Part shown: piece after piece, positions 26,512 through 32,249 of the stretch
How the letters are laid out: the number at the start of each line of letters is the position of its first letter
How positions within the stretch are numbered: the stretch's first letter is position 1
From: Clostridiaceae bacterium
GTDB taxonomy: Bacteria; Bacillota; Clostridia; JAAYHZ01
Length of the DNA: 32,249 nt
Direction of reading: 5' to 3'
Assembly: GCA_012744235.1 (NCBI GenBank)
Contig: JAAYHZ010000071.1
Span: 1 to 32,249 of the forward strand
Notes under the pieces: model-generated
What the model was told of the DNA's origin: nothing
Database searches by the model: none
What the model saw: only the letters and a program-made list of their open reading frames with translations
Position numbers and translations under genes: made by a program

Positions 26512-26988
26512 ATGCTAAAAAAAGAAGTATATCTAACTCCTGAAGGGTTGCGTCAATTGGAAGAAGAATTGGAATACCTGAAAAGTACAAAACGCCGGGA
26601 GGTAGCCGCGAGAATAAAACATGCACTGTCTTTCGGAGATATTTCGGAAAACTCCGAATACGACGAAGCTAAAAACGAGCAAGCCTTGGTCGAAGCAAAA
26701 ATTGCGGAGATTGAAGATACATTAAGATACTCACAAATAATCGTTGATGAAGACATTACCACCGATGCGGTCAGCATTGGAAGCATCGTCAAGCTCCTTG
26801 ATTTGGAATTTGACGAAGAAGTGGAATACAGGATCGTCGGTTCCACCGAAGCTAATCCGTCAAAGAATCGTATATCCAACGAATCGCCTGTCGGAAAAGC
26901 GCTTATGGGCAAAAAGGTGGGCGAAACGGTGGAAGTCATGACTCCCGGCGGAATTGTCAAATTCAAGATTCTGGGTATCGGCAAGTAA
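26512..26988 (+). CDS. greA: Transcription elongation factor GreA, 158 aa
   Basis: Rescues backtracked RNA polymerase by stimulating transcript cleavage. The N-terminal coiled coil (about residues 1-75) carries [20 protein letters not shown], then [17 protein letters not shown], whose Asp and Glu at the hairpin tip reach the polymerase active site. The C-terminal FKBP-like domain has [41 protein letters not shown] and a final [11 protein letters not shown]. Length is exactly that of the family. The ATG at 26512 is behind GAAGGGTG. It sits before lysS, a common clostridial order, but a terminator and a new promoter lie between them. Confidence 0.97.
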   Translation: MLKKEVYLTPEGLRQLEEELEYLKSTKRREVAARIKHALSFGDISENSEYDEAKNEQALVEAKIAEIEDTLRYSQIIVDEDITTDAVSIGSIVKLLDLEFDEEVEYRIVGSTEANPSKNRISNESPVGKALMGKKVGETVEVMTPGGIVKFKILGIGK

Positions 26989-26998
26989 CCTGAAAAAG

Positions 26999-27023
26999 AA
27001 GAAGGCTTGCCTTCTTTTTTTTT
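26999..27023 (+). terminator. Intrinsic terminator of greA
   Basis: AAGAAGG (26999-27005), CTTG loop, CCTTCTT (27010-27016), then an unbroken T-run to 27023. Confidence 0.88.
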
Positions 27024-27052
27024 GACCGAACCTTTTAGACGTCCCAAGATGA

Positions 27053-27061
27053 TGGTATAAT
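27053..27061 (+). promoter_or_regulatory. Extended -10 promoter of lysS
   Basis: TGGTATAAT, with no good -35 at the normal distance. 36 bases before the ATG at 27097. Confidence 0.65.
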
Positions 27062-27096
27062 GATAAAATAGGAAAAGTTTATCGGAGGAGTATGGA

Positions 27097-28602
27097 ATGA
27101 CCGAGAATAACGAAATTCGAGAGAATAACATTCAGCAAGAAGATTTAAATGAAATACTAAGAGTGCGAAGAGAAAAGCTTTTGGAATTGCAAAGGACGGG
27201 AAAAGACCCCTTTGAACAAGTCAAATATGAAGTAACGGCAAAAAGCAGCGAGATTATAGAAGAGTTTGAAACAAGAGAAGGACAAACGGTATCCGTCGCC
27301 GGAAGGCTGATGTCGAAAAGAGGAATGGGGAAGGTTTCCTTTTGCGATTTGCACGACCGCTACGGCAAAATCCAGCTGTATATCCGCATGAACGATGTGG
27401 GAGAAGAAAAGTATGCGGAATTTAAAAAATACGATATCGGCGACATCGTCGGTGTCAAAGGGGAAGTGTTCAAGACCCAAAAGGGTGAAATCTCCATTAA
27501 GGTCAGCGACATTGTCATGCTGTCGAAAAGCTTGCAGCCCTTACCGGAAAAATGGCACGGTTTAAAGGATACGGATTTACGTTATCGCCAGCGTTATTTG
27601 GATTTGCTGGTGAACCCCGAAGTGAAAAATATTTTTGTTACCCGCAGCAGAATAATTAAAGAAATCCGAAGATTTTTGGATGATAGAGAGTTCTTGGAAG
27701 TGGAAACGCCCATTTTGAACCCGATTCCGGGAGGAGCGGCGGCAAGACCGTTTATAACCCATCATAATGCTTTGGATATGGACTTGTATCTGCGTATCGC
27801 TCCCGAATTGTATTTAAAACGATTGATTATCGGCGGCATGGAACGGGTCTATGAAATCGGGAGAATGTTCCGAAACGAAGGGATATCGGTAAAGCACAAT
27901 CCGGAATTCACCATGATGGAGCTGTACCAAGCCTACGCCGATTATCATGATATGATGAAATTGACGGAAGATATGGTATCCACCGTAGCCCAAAAGGTTC
28001 TCGGTACATGCCAAATCACCTACCAAGGCGTGTCCGTGGATTTGACGCCGCCTTGGCGCAGATTGACCATGTTGGATGCGGTGAAAGAATACGGCGGTAT
28101 TGACTTCGACAAATTGAGTGATCCCGAAGAGATTAAGGCGGCGTTAAAGCACAAAGGAATCGAAACCGAAGGGAATATCGGTTGGGGAGAAGCGTTGGCT
28201 TTGGCCTTCGAAGAGCTGGTAGAGCATCATTTGATACAACCTACCTTCATCTACGATTATCCCATTGAGATTTCTCCTTTAACGAAAAAGAAATATTCAA
28301 GACCGGGATTAACGGAACGATTTGAAATTTTTATATGCGGAAGAGAGTACGGCAATGCGTACAGCGAGCTGAACGATCCCATTGATCAAAAAGAGCGTTT
28401 TGACGACCAGATGAGAAAACGACAAGCCGGTGACGAGGAAGCCAACATGGAGGACAAGGATTACTTGCTGGCCATGGAATACGGCCTGCCGCCGACCGGA
28501 GGACTTGGGATCGGTATCGACCGTTTGGTTATGCTTTTGACCGATTCCTATTCCATCCGCGATGTCATACTATTTCCCACCATGAGGTTAAAAGACATGT
28601 AA
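27097..28602 (+). CDS. lysS: Lysyl-tRNA synthetase, class II, 501 aa
   Basis: Charges tRNA-Lys. The N-terminal OB-fold anticodon-binding domain (about residues 60-160) includes [18 protein letters not shown] and [11 protein letters not shown]. The catalytic domain has motif 1 in [25 protein letters not shown]-type sequence (here beginning [16 protein letters not shown]), [19 protein letters not shown], motif 2 [18 protein letters not shown] and motif 3 [15 protein letters not shown]. The ATG at 27097 lies behind GGAGGAG (27084-27090). No T-box is seen in its short leader. The length is typical of bacterial LysRS. A promoter for the next gene starts directly after its stop. Confidence 0.97.
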   Translation: MTENNEIRENNIQQEDLNEILRVRREKLLELQRTGKDPFEQVKYEVTAKSSEIIEEFETREGQTVSVAGRLMSKRGMGKVSFCDLHDRYGKIQLYIRMNDVGEEKYAEFKKYDIGDIVGVKGEVFKTQKGEISIKVSDIVMLSKSLQPLPEKWHGLKDTDLRYRQRYLDLLVNPEVKNIFVTRSRIIKEIRRFLDDREFLEVETPILNPIPGGAAARPFITHHNALDMDLYLRIAPELYLKRLIIGGMERVYEIGRMFRNEGISVKHNPEFTMMELYQAYADYHDMMKLTEDMVSTVAQKVLGTCQITYQGVSVDLTPPWRRLTMLDAVKEYGGIDFDKLSDPEEIKAALKHKGIETEGNIGWGEALALAFEELVEHHLIQPTFIYDYPIEISPLTKKKYSRPGLTERFEIFICGREYGNAYSELNDPIDQKERFDDQMRKRQAGDEEANMEDKDYLLAMEYGLPPTGGLGIGIDRLVMLLTDSYSIRDVILFPTMRLKDM

Positions 28603-28619
28603 AGCGGATGTAGTATAAT
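28592..28619 (+). promoter_or_regulatory. Promoter of the J-like membrane protein gene
   Basis: AAGACA (28592-28597, overlapping the end of lysS), 16-base spacer, TATAAT (28614-28619). It is followed by GGAGGG (28631-28636) and an ATG at 28644. Confidence 0.65.
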
Positions 28620-28643
28620 AAAAGAGGATAGGAGGGTGATAGG

Positions 28644-28697
28644 ATGCTGGAAAATAAGAGCAAAGGCCTTAATCGGCAGGAGCAAGAGCGAGAATAG
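28644..28697 (+). CDS. 17-codon ORF in frame with the J-like gene (interrupted N-terminus or leader peptide)
   Basis: ATG at 28644, seven bases after GGAGGG, encodes MLENKSKGLNRQEQERE and stops at TAG (28695-28697). The J-like reading frame continues in the same phase with ELLRKSYEILG. Charged, helix-like residues on both sides of the TAG read as one continuous N-terminus, so this looks like the first exon-like part of one gene with a nonsense codon rather than an independent peptide. A translational leader cannot be excluded. Confidence 0.5.
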   Translation: MLENKSKGLNRQEQERE

Positions 28698-28700
28698 GAG

Positions 28701-29654
28701 TTGCTCCGTAAGTCTTATGAGATACTGGGGATAGAAGAAGGCGCCGATGAAGAAACCGTAAAGAAAACATATACGGTATTGCTGAAAAAATATCGAGGCA
28801 ATCAAGAAAAAATCGATGAGCTTGATGACGCCTACAACCGTATAATGGGTTATTACGTGGTGGACGAAGAAGAAGAGAAGTATGCCAAAAGCGGTGCCGG
28901 GAAGTTTAAAAACTTCTGGTATCACTACAAAGTTCCTGTGCTGGTCCTAATCGCGACGACGTTTGCGTTGGTGGTACTTGTTATCAATTCCATTCAAACC
29001 GTACCCAACGATGTCAACCTCCATTTTATCGGCGATTTATACGTAAGGGACATCAACGAAGTTTACGACGATGTGTACGAGCATTTGACCAATGCAAAAG
29101 CGCCTAACGTGGAGCAACTGATGCTGGAAAGCGAAACCGTATTGGACGCCCAATTCGTTGCGGATGCTCGCATGAAGCTGATGTCATTAATCGCATCGGG
29201 GAATTTGGACGTTATCGTATGCGACGGAAAAACCTTCACTTATCTGGCTTCTCAGGGAATGTTTATGCCCTTGGATGTAGAAAAGGATGAGGAAGGCCGG
29301 ATTCACGTATCCGATGCAACGCCAAGATCGGGAAATTTAAAATTGGACAGTACGTTGAATCAGGCTGCCGGAAAAGAGGAAGAAACCTCCCAAAGCCAAA
29401 CCGAAAAATCGGAAAAACGAGACGACGATTATCTCGTATACGCAAAGAACAACTTGGGCGAAGAGTATTTATTCGGTATTCGGTTGGAAGAGTCGAAGTT
29501 TTTTACCGGCACCAACATAATGGGTACGGATTTGACATTAGCGTTATTCCATCAGCCTAGCAATTACAAATTGGCATTCGAATTGGTGGATCTCTTGTTG
29601 AATTTTGACCCGGCATCCGTTGAAACCGAAGATATCGAAGATGATTGGGAGTGA
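28701..29654 (+). CDS. J-domain-like single-pass membrane protein, about 317 aa from TTG; in-frame TAG upstream
   Basis: Function unknown. The start of the protein resembles a J domain: SYEILGIEEGADEETVKKTYTVLLKKY, then a helix ELDDAYNRIMGYY, but the HPD motif is absent (KKYRGNQEK), so DnaK stimulation is unlikely. One membrane helix lies at about residues 78-98 (VPVLVLIATTFALVVLVINS), then an extracytoplasmic domain with VNLHFIGDLYVRDINEVYDD, DVIVCDGKTFTYLASQGMFMPL, a Gln/Ser/Glu/Lys linker and a last LAFELVDLLLNFD. The start is uncertain: the only clean ribosome site (GGAGGG, 28631-28636) serves the ATG at 28644, whose frame is this one but meets TAG at 28695-28697. The TTG at 28701 abuts AGGAG with no spacing. 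The gene may be nonsense-interrupted, read through, or reinitiated. Confidence 0.75.
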   Translation: MLRKSYEILGIEEGADEETVKKTYTVLLKKYRGNQEKIDELDDAYNRIMGYYVVDEEEEKYAKSGAGKFKNFWYHYKVPVLVLIATTFALVVLVINSIQTVPNDVNLHFIGDLYVRDINEVYDDVYEHLTNAKAPNVEQLMLESETVLDAQFVADARMKLMSLIASGNLDVIVCDGKTFTYLASQGMFMPLDVEKDEEGRIHVSDATPRSGNLKLDSTLNQAAGKEEETSQSQTEKSEKRDDDYLVYAKNNLGEEYLFGIRLEESKFFTGTNIMGTDLTLALFHQPSNYKLAFELVDLLLNFDPASVETEDIEDDWE

Positions 29655-29691
29655 TTTTGGCAATAATATTTCACGGTTTCAAAAAAAAATA

Positions 29692-29720
29692 TTGACATAT
29701 ACCTTTCCGTGTGGTAGTGT
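29692..29720 (+). promoter_or_regulatory. Sigma-A promoter of the rpmG-secE-nusG-rplKA operon
   Basis: TTGACA (29692-29697), 17-base spacer, TAGTGT (29715-29720) preceded by TGG (extended -10). The -10 lies inside the left arm of the terminator hairpin at 29707-29739. Confidence 0.75.
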
Positions 29721-29754
29721 AGTGATGCTACTCACACGGAAGCTCTTTTTTTTT
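29707..29754 (+). terminator. Terminator of the J-like gene, overlapping the rpmG promoter
   Basis: CCGTGTGGTAG (29707-29717) pairs with CTACTCACACGG (29728-29739) with one bulged T, ten-base loop, AAGCTC, then nine T (29746-29754). Strong intrinsic terminator. Confidence 0.85.
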
Positions 29755-29791
29755 GTGTAGAGATAATAGTGTGTACGGAGGTGTCACTTTA

Positions 29792-29941
29792 ATGAGAGAG
29801 AATATTATTTTAGCTTGCACGGACTGCAAACAAAGAAATTACATTACAAAAAAAGATAAGAGGAAACATCCGGATAGAATAGAACTGAAAAAATACTGCA
29901 AATTTTGCCGTAAGCATACCGTTCACAGAGAAACCCGTTAA
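29792..29941 (+). CDS. rpmG: 50S ribosomal protein L33, 49 aa
   Basis: Small large-subunit protein near the E site. [17 protein letters not shown], a basic loop [10 protein letters not shown], then [18 protein letters not shown] match the family; the two CxxC pairs (CTDC, CKFC) make this the zinc-binding (C+) form. The start is ATG at 29792, nine bases after GGAGGTG (29777-29783); the frame upstream has other possible starts but no ribosome site. First gene of the rpmG-secE-nusG-rplK-rplA cluster, in the order usual for Firmicutes. Confidence 0.96.
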   Translation: MRENIILACTDCKQRNYITKKDKRKHPDRIELKKYCKFCRKHTVHRETR

Positions 29942-30003
29942 GACATTAAAGGAGAGTATCGTATCCGGTATTTCGGAAAAATGCAGGATAGGAGTTGTTT
30001 TAT

Positions 30004-30270
30004 ATGGCTGATAAGGTTAACAAAAAAAGTGAAAAAAGCGCCGCAAGAAAAAAAGCAAGTCTGAAGTTCTTTAAAGATATTGTTAAAAATACCATACTGA
30101 AGTTCTTTAAAGATATTCGAAGCGAACTGAAAAAGGTAACTTGGCTATCATGGCCTAAGCTTGTTAAAAATACCATAACGGTTATTGCGGCATGCCTGGT
30201 TATCGGGATTGTCATTTGGATTTTTGATGCGGCGATCAGCAAAGTCATAACATGGTCGCTTTTACGGTAA
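30004..30270 (+). CDS. secE: Preprotein translocase subunit SecE, 88 aa, with an internal 12-residue duplication
   Basis: Essential small subunit of the SecYEG channel. A Lys-rich N-terminus, an amphipathic cytosolic helix with the conserved FFKDIRSELKKVTWLSWPKLV, and one C-terminal membrane helix (ITVIAACLVIGIVIWIFDAA) are all seen. The ATG at 30004 is nine bases after GGAG (29991-29994). Unusual: LKFFKDIVKNTI immediately precedes LKFFKDIRSEL. At DNA level 21 bases (30061-30081) recur at 30097-30117, and the 15 bases between the copies (30082-30096) recur exactly at 30163-30177, where they encode VKNTI before the membrane helix. The extra 12 residues extend the N-terminal helix region and leave the essential core intact. 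Confidence 0.94.
   Translation: MADKVNKKSEKSAARKKASLKFFKDIVKNTILKFFKDIRSELKKVTWLSWPKLVKNTITVIAACLVIGIVIWIFDAAISKVITWSLLR
30061..30177 (+). repeat. Composite repeats inside secE
   Basis: A 21-base direct repeat (30061-30081 and 30097-30117) and a 15-base direct repeat (30082-30096 and 30163-30177), together explaining a 36-base in-frame insertion. Confidence 0.9.
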
Positions 30271-30324
30271 TGGCATTTAAAGTCGTGTATACCCGGATGA
30301 TAAACACAATGAGGCCCGTAATAC

Positions 30325-30933
30325 ATGTTTTTTGATGATATACCTGAAGAAAATATTAACGTACCGGAAGAAAAGGACGATCTGGCGGTATTTTCGGCTG
30401 AAGAGAAATCGAGTTTAGCCGACGAAGCCAAATGGTACGTGATTCATACGTATTCAGGGTATGAGAATAAAGTTAAAGCGAACCTGGAAAAGATAGTAGA
30501 AAACAGAAACATGCAGGACTACATTGTCGATATCGTTGTTCCGATGGAAAAGCATCAGGAAGTGAAGGATGGAAAAACAAAGATTACATTTAAAAAGATC
30601 TATCCGGGGTATGTGCTTGTCAAAATGGTAATGACGGATGAATCCTGGTATGTAGTACGAAATACCAGAGGTGTAACCGGGTTTGTAGGTCCCGGCTCGA
30701 AGCCCGTTCCTCTGAGCGAAGAAGAGATGGTCAATATGGGCGTTGAAGTCGTAGAGACGGTTCTGAACTTTGAAGTAGGAGATAATGTCAGAGTTATTTC
30801 CGGTCCTTTGGAAAACTTTATCGGCGTAGTGACGGAAATTAATCCGGAACGAATGAAGGTGAGAGTATCGGTTTCCATGTTTGGAAGAGATACTCCCGTG
30901 GAACTTGACTACAACCAAGTTCAAATTCTGTAA
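30325..30933 (+). CDS. nusG: Transcription termination/antitermination protein NusG, 202 aa
   Basis: Binds RNA polymerase and modulates pausing. The NGN domain starts at AKWYVIHTYSGYENKVKANL (about residue 36) and includes IVDIVVPMEKHQEV, KKIYPGYVLVKMVM and TRGVTGFVGPGSKPVPL. The C-terminal KOW domain has FEVGDNVRVISGPLENFIG and PVELDYNQVQ. An acidic N-terminal extension of about 33 residues (FDDIPEENINVPEEKDD) precedes the usual start; the ATG at 30325 is ten bases after GAGG, and there is no ATG near the core domain, so the extension appears real. It is 54 bases after secE. A short hairpin separates it from rplK. Confidence 0.96.
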   Translation: MFFDDIPEENINVPEEKDDLAVFSAEEKSSLADEAKWYVIHTYSGYENKVKANLEKIVENRNMQDYIVDIVVPMEKHQEVKDGKTKITFKKIYPGYVLVKMVMTDESWYVVRNTRGVTGFVGPGSKPVPLSEEEMVNMGVEVVETVLNFEVGDNVRVISGPLENFIGVVTEINPERMKVRVSVSMFGRDTPVELDYNQVQIL

Positions 30934-30944
30934 TGTAGGTATCG

Positions 30945-30962
30945 ACAAATCCTTTGATTTGT
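30945..30962 (+). promoter_or_regulatory. Hairpin between nusG and rplK
   Basis: ACAAATC, CTTT loop, GATTTGT: a 7-bp perfect stem without an immediate T-run. It may be an RNA processing or regulatory structure in the rplK leader. Confidence 0.4.
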
Positions 30963-31005
30963 TAATATAAAGTAAGTAATTAAAATTTTTTTGGGAGGTG
31001 GACTC

Positions 31006-31431
31006 ATGGCTAAAAAAGTCTTAGGTTACATTAAGCTCCAGATTCCCGGAGGGAAAGCGACTCCGGCTCCACCGGTTGGACCAGCTCTTGGACAATATGG
31101 CGTGAACATCATGCAATTTACCAAAGAGTTTAACGCAAGAACAAGTGGCGATTTGGGAACCATTATACCTGTAGTTATTACGGTATATGCGGATCGTTCG
31201 TTTACTTTTATTACGAAAACTCCGCCGGCGGCTGTATTAATTAAACAAGCGTGCTAATTGGAAAAAGGTTCAGGCGAACCGAAATCAAACAAAGTTGCAA
31301 CTCTCACGAAAGCGCAACTGCGTGAAATTGCAGAAAAGAAGATGCCGGATTTGAATGCTGCTAGTATTGAAGCGGCAATGTCTATGATAGCCGGAACGGC
31401 TCGCAGCATGGGCGTTGTTGTAGAAGACTAA
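31006..31431 (+). pseudogene. rplK: 50S ribosomal protein L11 gene interrupted by an in-frame TAA at codon 84
   Basis: L11 organises the GTPase-associated centre with 23S rRNA and is needed for RelA-type stringent signalling. The ATG at 31006 follows GGGAGGTG. Residues 1-83 are a clean N-terminal domain ([49 protein letters not shown]). Codon 84 is TAA (31255-31257). The same frame then encodes the intact C-terminal domain, [17 protein letters not shown] then [18 protein letters not shown] and [12 protein letters not shown], ending at TAA 31429-31431. Total length is 141 codons, exactly that of L11, so no bases are gained or lost. A single substitution from AAA, GAA or CAA would explain it. 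A TTG directly after the stop (31258) could restart the C-terminal domain but has no visible SD. Sequencing error is the main alternative. Confidence 0.92.
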
Positions 31432-31444
31432 CTTGTTTTCAACA

Positions 31445-31472
31445 GTGGGAGGGGTTTCCCGAATAATACCAC
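31445..31472 (+). promoter_or_regulatory. Probable L1-binding autoregulatory site upstream of rplA
   Basis: GTGG (31445-31448) pairs with CCAC (31469-31472), enclosing GGGG/CCC (31451-31460). The GTGGGAGG...CCG...ACCACA layout just before the SD AAAGGAG resembles the L1-binding mRNA element of Firmicute rplKA operons, which mimics the L1 site on 23S rRNA. Confidence 0.65.
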
Positions 31473-31488
31473 AAAGGAGTGAAGTTAT

Positions 31489-32184
31489 ATGAAGAGAAGT
31501 AAAAGATATATTCAGGCGTTAAATAGTTTTGACAAAACAAAGCTTTATGAAATGAACGAAGCTTTCGATATTATCAAAAGCTTGCCCGGTACGAAGTTTG
31601 ATGAAAGCGTGGAATTGCATATACGTTTAGGCGTCGACTCGAGACATGCCGACCAGCAGGTTCGTGGTGCCGTTGTTCTGCCCCATGGAACAGGTAAACA
31701 ACCGAGAGTTTTGGTATTTGCCAAAGGCGAAAAAGCAACGGAAGCTCAAAATGCCGGAGCGGATTATGTAGGCGATGACGACTTGGCGGAAAAAATCCAA
31801 AAAGAAAACTGGTTCGAATTTGACGTAGTGGTTGCTACGCCGGATATGATGAAGGTTGTCGGTCGTTTGGGAAGAATCTTAGGACCGAAGGGTTTGATGC
31901 CCAACCCGAAGGCCGGTACGGTTACTATGGATATCGGCAAAGCCGTCGAAGAAGTTAAAGCAGGTAAAGTGGAATATCGTTTGGACAAGAACAACATTAT
32001 CCACTGCATCATCGGCAAGAAGTCCTTCGAAAAGGAAAAGCTGATTGAAAACTTAAAGACCTTGATCGATGCCGTTGTTAAAGCAAAACCGGCTGCAGCA
32101 AAAGGTAAGTATTTGAGAAGTGTCGTATTGGCTACTTCAATGAGCCCCGGTGTTAAGTTAAATACCAACACACTGGTTGAATAG
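31489..32184 (+). CDS. rplA: 50S ribosomal protein L1, 231 aa
   Basis: Forms the mobile L1 stalk at the E site and represses its own operon. [20 protein letters not shown] starts the protein; [81 protein letters not shown] and [17 protein letters not shown] are all family hallmarks, and the end ([15 protein letters not shown]) is complete. The ATG at 31489 lies nine bases after AAAGGAG. It follows the interrupted rplK by 57 bases. It stops with TAG (32182-32184), then another in-frame TAA two codons later, so TAG functions as a normal stop here. Confidence 0.98.
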   Translation: MKRSKRYIQALNSFDKTKLYEMNEAFDIIKSLPGTKFDESVELHIRLGVDSRHADQQVRGAVVLPHGTGKQPRVLVFAKGEKATEAQNAGADYVGDDDLAEKIQKENWFEFDVVVATPDMMKVVGRLGRILGPKGLMPNPKAGTVTMDIGKAVEEVKAGKVEYRLDKNNIIHCIIGKKSFEKEKLIENLKTLIDAVVKAKPAAAKGKYLRSVVLATSMSPGVKLNTNTLVE

Positions 32185-32201
32185 AAATTTTAAAAAATCG
32201 A

Positions 32202-32230
32202 TTGCTTTTTGAAAACAACTGATGTATAAT
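32202..32230 (+). promoter_or_regulatory. Promoter expected for rplJ-rplL, with the start of the L10 leader
   Basis: TTGCTT (32202-32207), 17-base spacer, TATAAT (32225-32230) with an adjacent TG. The last 19 bases would begin the L10 leader; its body lies beyond the window. Confidence 0.7.
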
Positions 32231-32249
32231 GGCACACGGTACTATAGAC

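Noticed and set aside
29742-29791. Longer L33 N-terminus starting before 29792
   Set aside because: The extra residues fall in the terminator/promoter region, and the SD GGAGGTG points to the ATG at 29792.
30991-31257. A complete short L11 of about 83 residues as the true gene product
   Set aside because: The perfect L11 C-terminal domain continues in the same frame and restores the exact family length, so the stop interrupts a longer gene.

Overview
The window reads as a chromosomal segment of an anaerobic, endospore-forming, low-to-mid GC Firmicute of the class Clostridia. Support: spoIIR, a CwlD-type cortex amidase, a GerM-domain protein, a SCIFF-type radical SAM maturase (scfB), the MEP isoprenoid genes ispD/ispF, a T-box in front of proS, and the greA-lysS and rpmG-secE-nusG-rplK-rplA blocks. 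Shine-Dalgarno sites are strong and sigma-A promoters are very readable, several with an extended TGnTATAAT -10. I see no phage, IS element, CRISPR array, tRNA or rRNA; this is mostly core genome.

Layout. 1-2.3 kb: the 3' end of a cwlD-like amidase meets a convergent ABC-F ATPase tail to tail. 2.3-5.1 kb: a large lipoprotein with a family-10-like glycosidase domain. 5.1-8.0 kb: carD, a yacL-type PIN/TRAM membrane protein and ispD in one direction, then ispF on the opposite strand. 8.1-10.1 kb: a complete T-box leader and proS. 10.2-12.6 kb: two exported envelope proteins (SH3-CAP and triple peptidoglycan-binding repeats). 12.7-15.0 kb: scfB and a PfkB sugar-phosphate kinase. 15.1-18.3 kb: a small two-TM protein, a GH18 glycosidase with SH3 and copper-amine-oxidase-like domains, and a GerM-domain protein. 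18.3-22.1 kb: flavin reductase-like protein, ddl, a DUF1934 protein, and an S41 protease with a peptidoglycan-binding tail. 22.1-28.6 kb: pyrG, spoIIR, guaB, greA, lysS. 28.6-32.2 kb: a J-like membrane protein, then the rpmG-secE-nusG-rplK-rplA cluster, ending in what should be the rplJL promoter and leader.

The main functional themes are translation and transcription (proS, lysS, greA, nusG, carD, L33, L11, L1, ABC-F), nucleotide and isoprenoid precursors (pyrG, guaB, ispD, ispF), and envelope or spore remodelling (cwlD, GH18, PG-binding, ddl, CAP, S41 protease, GerM, SpoIIR).

Most unusual points: (i) rplK (L11) is full length but has an in-frame TAA at codon 84; the J-like gene has an in-frame TAG at codon 18 after an excellent start site; carD ends at a TAG beyond which a plausible family-like tail continues in frame. 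(ii) The greA leader holds a large imperfect inverted repeat enclosing a consensus promoter, followed by a terminator-like hairpin. (iii) ispF belongs to a divergent 'GQDSHRF' type and is inverted relative to ispD. (iv) scfB has Ser where the SPASM spacing predicts Cys, and no SCIFF peptide gene is beside it. (v) secE carries a 36-nt internal duplication that looks like a template-switch product. (vi) Two genes have 10-nt perfect complements of their Shine-Dalgarno region just after the preceding stop codon. No clearly new multi-gene system was found.
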